Shown here: positions 3,476 to 5,232 of the stretch, in pieces | Layout of the letters: each line of letters starts with the position of its first letter | Numbering within the stretch: position 1 is the stretch's first letter | From: Eggerthellaceae bacterium | GTDB taxonomy: Bacteria > Actinomycetota > Coriobacteriia > Coriobacteriales > Eggerthellaceae | Direction of reading: 5' to 3' | Assembly (NCBI GenBank): GCA_017559045.1 | Contig: JAFYTB010000274.1 | Span: 1 to 5,232, forward strand | Length of the DNA stretch: 5,232 nucleotides | Notes under the pieces: model-generated | Told to the model about the DNA's origin: nothing | Database searches by the model: none | The model's input: only the letters and a program-made list of their open reading frames with translations | Position numbers and translations under genes: made by a program

Positions 3476-5232
3476 ATGACGAACAAGTGGGCTCCTGAAG
3501 AGGGTCAGCTCGAGCGCGTAACAGCGAAAATCGTTGAGCGTCATGCCGAAGATGAGATCTTCACCGGCGCATGCTCGAAGAACGGCTGTTGGGACGTTTG
3601 CCTGCTCAAGGGACATGTCGGCAAGGACGGCAAGGTCAACGCCATCGAGACCGACAACTCAATCCACCCCAACTGCGGTCGCGAGGACGAGTACTGCGAC
3701 TTCGACGACTTCGTGAAGGGAATGTACCAGAAGCGAGCCTGTACGCGTGGTCGCCTGCTTCGCTCGGACGTCGAGTCTCCGACCCGCATCACCCAGCCGA
3801 TGCGCCGCGTCGGCCCCAAGGGCCCCGGCGCCACCTTCGAGCCCATCAGCTGGGACGAGGCCCTCGACGAGATCGCACGCATGTACTCCGAGACTCGCGA
3901 GAAGTACGGCCCGCTTTCTGTCTACTGCGATGGCATGATGGGCAAGTCCTGGGACCCGTGGGGAAGCTACCTTCCCGGCGGCGCGGTTGCGTGCTGGGGC
4001 GAGGATTCCTACGAATCCACGAACTTCGCCGACGACATCATGTACGGCCACAGCGCTGACTGGATCGACCAGGTTGACGGCATCGCCGAGATTCAGACCT
4101 TCTTCGACTCCAAGCTGATAATCCTGTTCGGCCTGGATACCGCAAACAACTTCACCGAGCGCACCTACTACCAGATGCTCGCGAAGGAGAAGGGCATCCC
4201 CATCATCTACATCGACCCGCGCTTCTCCTGGACTGCCCAGTCCATCGCAACTCAGTGGATCCCCATCAAGCCGGGTACCGACATCGCGCTCATCTTCGCG
4301 ATGACCTACGTCCTCATCGAGGAGGACCTCGTCGACCATGAGTTCATCGAGAAGTTCGTCGAGCCCGAGGGCTACCGCAAGTACGTCGACATGATCATGG
4401 GAAACGAGCCTGAGTGGTACTGCCAGGGCATGGCTTCCATGGAGGAACCGAAGACTCCTGAGTGGGCCGAGCAGATCTGCGGCATCCCCGCTGAGACCAT
4501 CCGCGAGCTTGCTCGCCTCTACGGCAAGACCAGCCAGGAGGGCCCTGTTTACATTCGCATGATCTGGGCAGCAACCCGCGCTATTTACGGCAAGGATACC
4601 GCCCGTGCGTTCAACGTCCTGCAGACAATTTGCGGCAACTTCGGCAAGAAGGGCTGTGCCGGTAACGGCACCGGCTTCGGACGCCGCAAGGGCACCCATG
4701 CTCCCTATTCGCTGATGCACGTGGCGAACGGCACCGGCCCCTATGGCGAGACCATCTGCATGGAAGCCGTGGCTTACAACAAGGCCGTCCTGCTCCACCC
4801 GAAGATGGAGGCCGGAGAGATCACCACGGATGAGTACTGCTACGAAATCGGCTGCTCCGCCACCGGCCCCATGCCCAACATCCATATGATCTGCGACATT
4901 CCGTCAAACCGCAACCTGGCCGCTGGCTGGTACGGCGTAAACGAGCGCCTCGAGTCGCTCAAGCAGGTCGATTACTTCGTGTACATGCACTGGAATCTGA
5001 AGAACGCTACCTGCTGCTATGCCGACATCGTGCTGCCCCAGACCAGCTCCTCCATGGAGTCTCCGTGGAACAGCCTCATCTACAACCTTAGCCTCTGCAA
5101 CGGTATCAACGCCGGAACTCACAACCACTTTATCCTGGGCGATGGCAGGAGCAAGGCTCCCGAGAACACCCGCTACACCTGGTGGATTGTCAAGGAGATC
5201 GCCGTGCGACTGGGCATCGCCGACGAGTTCTG
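3476..5232 (+). CDS. Molybdopterin/4Fe-4S oxidoreductase, DMSO reductase family catalytic subunit (3' end outside window)
   Basis: The first 585 residues of a bis-molybdopterin-guanine-dinucleotide enzyme of the DmsA type; alignment from memory suggests about 250-280 residues are missing. The N-terminal Fe-S domain carries C33, C38, C42 (CSKNGCWDVC) and, 46 residues on, C89 in ACTRGR. The molybdopterin domain follows: PMRRVGPKGPG (108-118), ISWDEALDEIA (124-134), then CWGEDSYEST (173-182), where S178 aligns with the molybdenum-binding serine of DMSO reductases. WIPIKPGTDIAL, ICGNFGKKGCAG and ADIVLPQT are further family blocks. No twin-arginine or other signal peptide is present, so this copy appears cytoplasmic, unlike exported DmsA. 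The C-terminal cofactor-binding domain and any electron-transfer or membrane subunits would lie downstream. The substrate (sulfoxide, N-oxide or another acceptor, or a dehydroxylase-type reaction) cannot be told from sequence. Family is confident, function is not. Confidence 0.9.
   Translation, partial: MTNKWAPEEGQLERVTAKIVERHAEDEIFTGACSKNGCWDVCLLKGHVGKDGKVNAIETDNSIHPNCGREDEYCDFDDFVKGMYQKRACTRGRLLRSDVESPTRITQPMRRVGPKGPGATFEPISWDEALDEIARMYSETREKYGPLSVYCDGMMGKSWDPWGSYLPGGAVACWGEDSYESTNFADDIMYGHSADWIDQVDGIAEIQTFFDSKLIILFGLDTANNFTERTYYQMLAKEKGIPIIYIDPRFSWTAQSIATQWIPIKPGTDIALIFAMTYVLIEEDLVDHEFIEKFVEPEGYRKYVDMIMGNEPEWYCQGMASMEEPKTPEWAEQICGIPAETIRELARLYGKTSQEGPVYIRMIWAATRAIYGKDTARAFNVLQTICGNFGKKGCAGNGTGFGRRKGTHAPYSLMHVANGTGPYGETICMEAVAYNKAVLLHPKMEAGEITTDEYCYEIGCSATGPMPNIHMICDIPSNRNLAAGWYGVNERLESLKQVDYFVYMHWNLKNATCCYADIVLPQTSSSMESPWNSLIYNLSLCNGINAGTHNHFILGDGRSKAPENTRYTWWIVKEIAVRLGIADEF

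Noticed and set aside
3178..3486. A 102-codon minus-strand open frame with a hydrophobic stretch, covering the intergenic region
   Set aside because: It starts with TTG inside the molybdoenzyme gene, shows no Shine-Dalgarno that I can see, and has no recognisable protein features.
3659..4885. A 408-codon minus-strand open frame opposite the molybdoenzyme
   Set aside because: Its composition (Val, Ala, Asp, Leu rich) is typical of the antisense of a GC-rich gene, and the plus strand encodes a clearly recognisable enzyme.

Overview
The window looks like a chromosomal segment of an anaerobic, moderately high-GC actinobacterium. Class Coriobacteriia (gut relatives of Eggerthella, Collinsella or Olsenella) is the best guess. 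This rests on the combination of an IS1249-type transposase, a clostridial-type secondary alcohol dehydrogenase and a DMSO-reductase-family molybdoenzyme, together with GC-rich codon use. The genus cannot be settled from the sequence alone.

Layout: (1) bases 2-427, plus strand: the 3' half of rsmA (ksgA), the 16S rRNA dimethyladenosine transferase. (2) 501-1833: a complete insertion sequence of 1,333 bp with 24-bp perfect terminal inverted repeats, an 8-bp target duplication (493-500 / 1834-1841) and one minus-strand transposase of the IS256-related IS1249 type. (3) 1834-2017: two strong bidirectional hairpin terminators. (4) 2018-3079, minus strand: a zinc-dependent, probably NADP(H)-specific secondary alcohol dehydrogenase. 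(5) 3080-3475: a 396-bp divergent intergenic region with one clear inverted repeat and only weak promoter candidates. (6) 3476 to the end, plus strand: the first 585 codons of a molybdopterin/4Fe-4S oxidoreductase of the DMSO reductase family, without a Tat signal and with an unusual cysteine spacing.

The main structural observation is where the element landed. Removing the IS and one copy of the 8-bp duplication restores a perfect 21-bp-stem hairpin with A-rich and T-rich outer arms. This is the bidirectional terminator between convergent rsmA and the dehydrogenase. The IS split the left arm, so rsmA has lost its nearby terminator and may be transcribed through the element as RNA antisense to the transposase. 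The target duplication rebuilt a 17-bp version of the hairpin on the right side. The IS also carries its own terminator just inside its right end, facing the transposase, and a third copy of its end sequence between that terminator and the transposase start.

The dehydrogenase and the molybdoenzyme are divergently transcribed and may share control, but nothing in the window proves a joint pathway. No CRISPR array, tRNA, rRNA or recognisable defence system is present.
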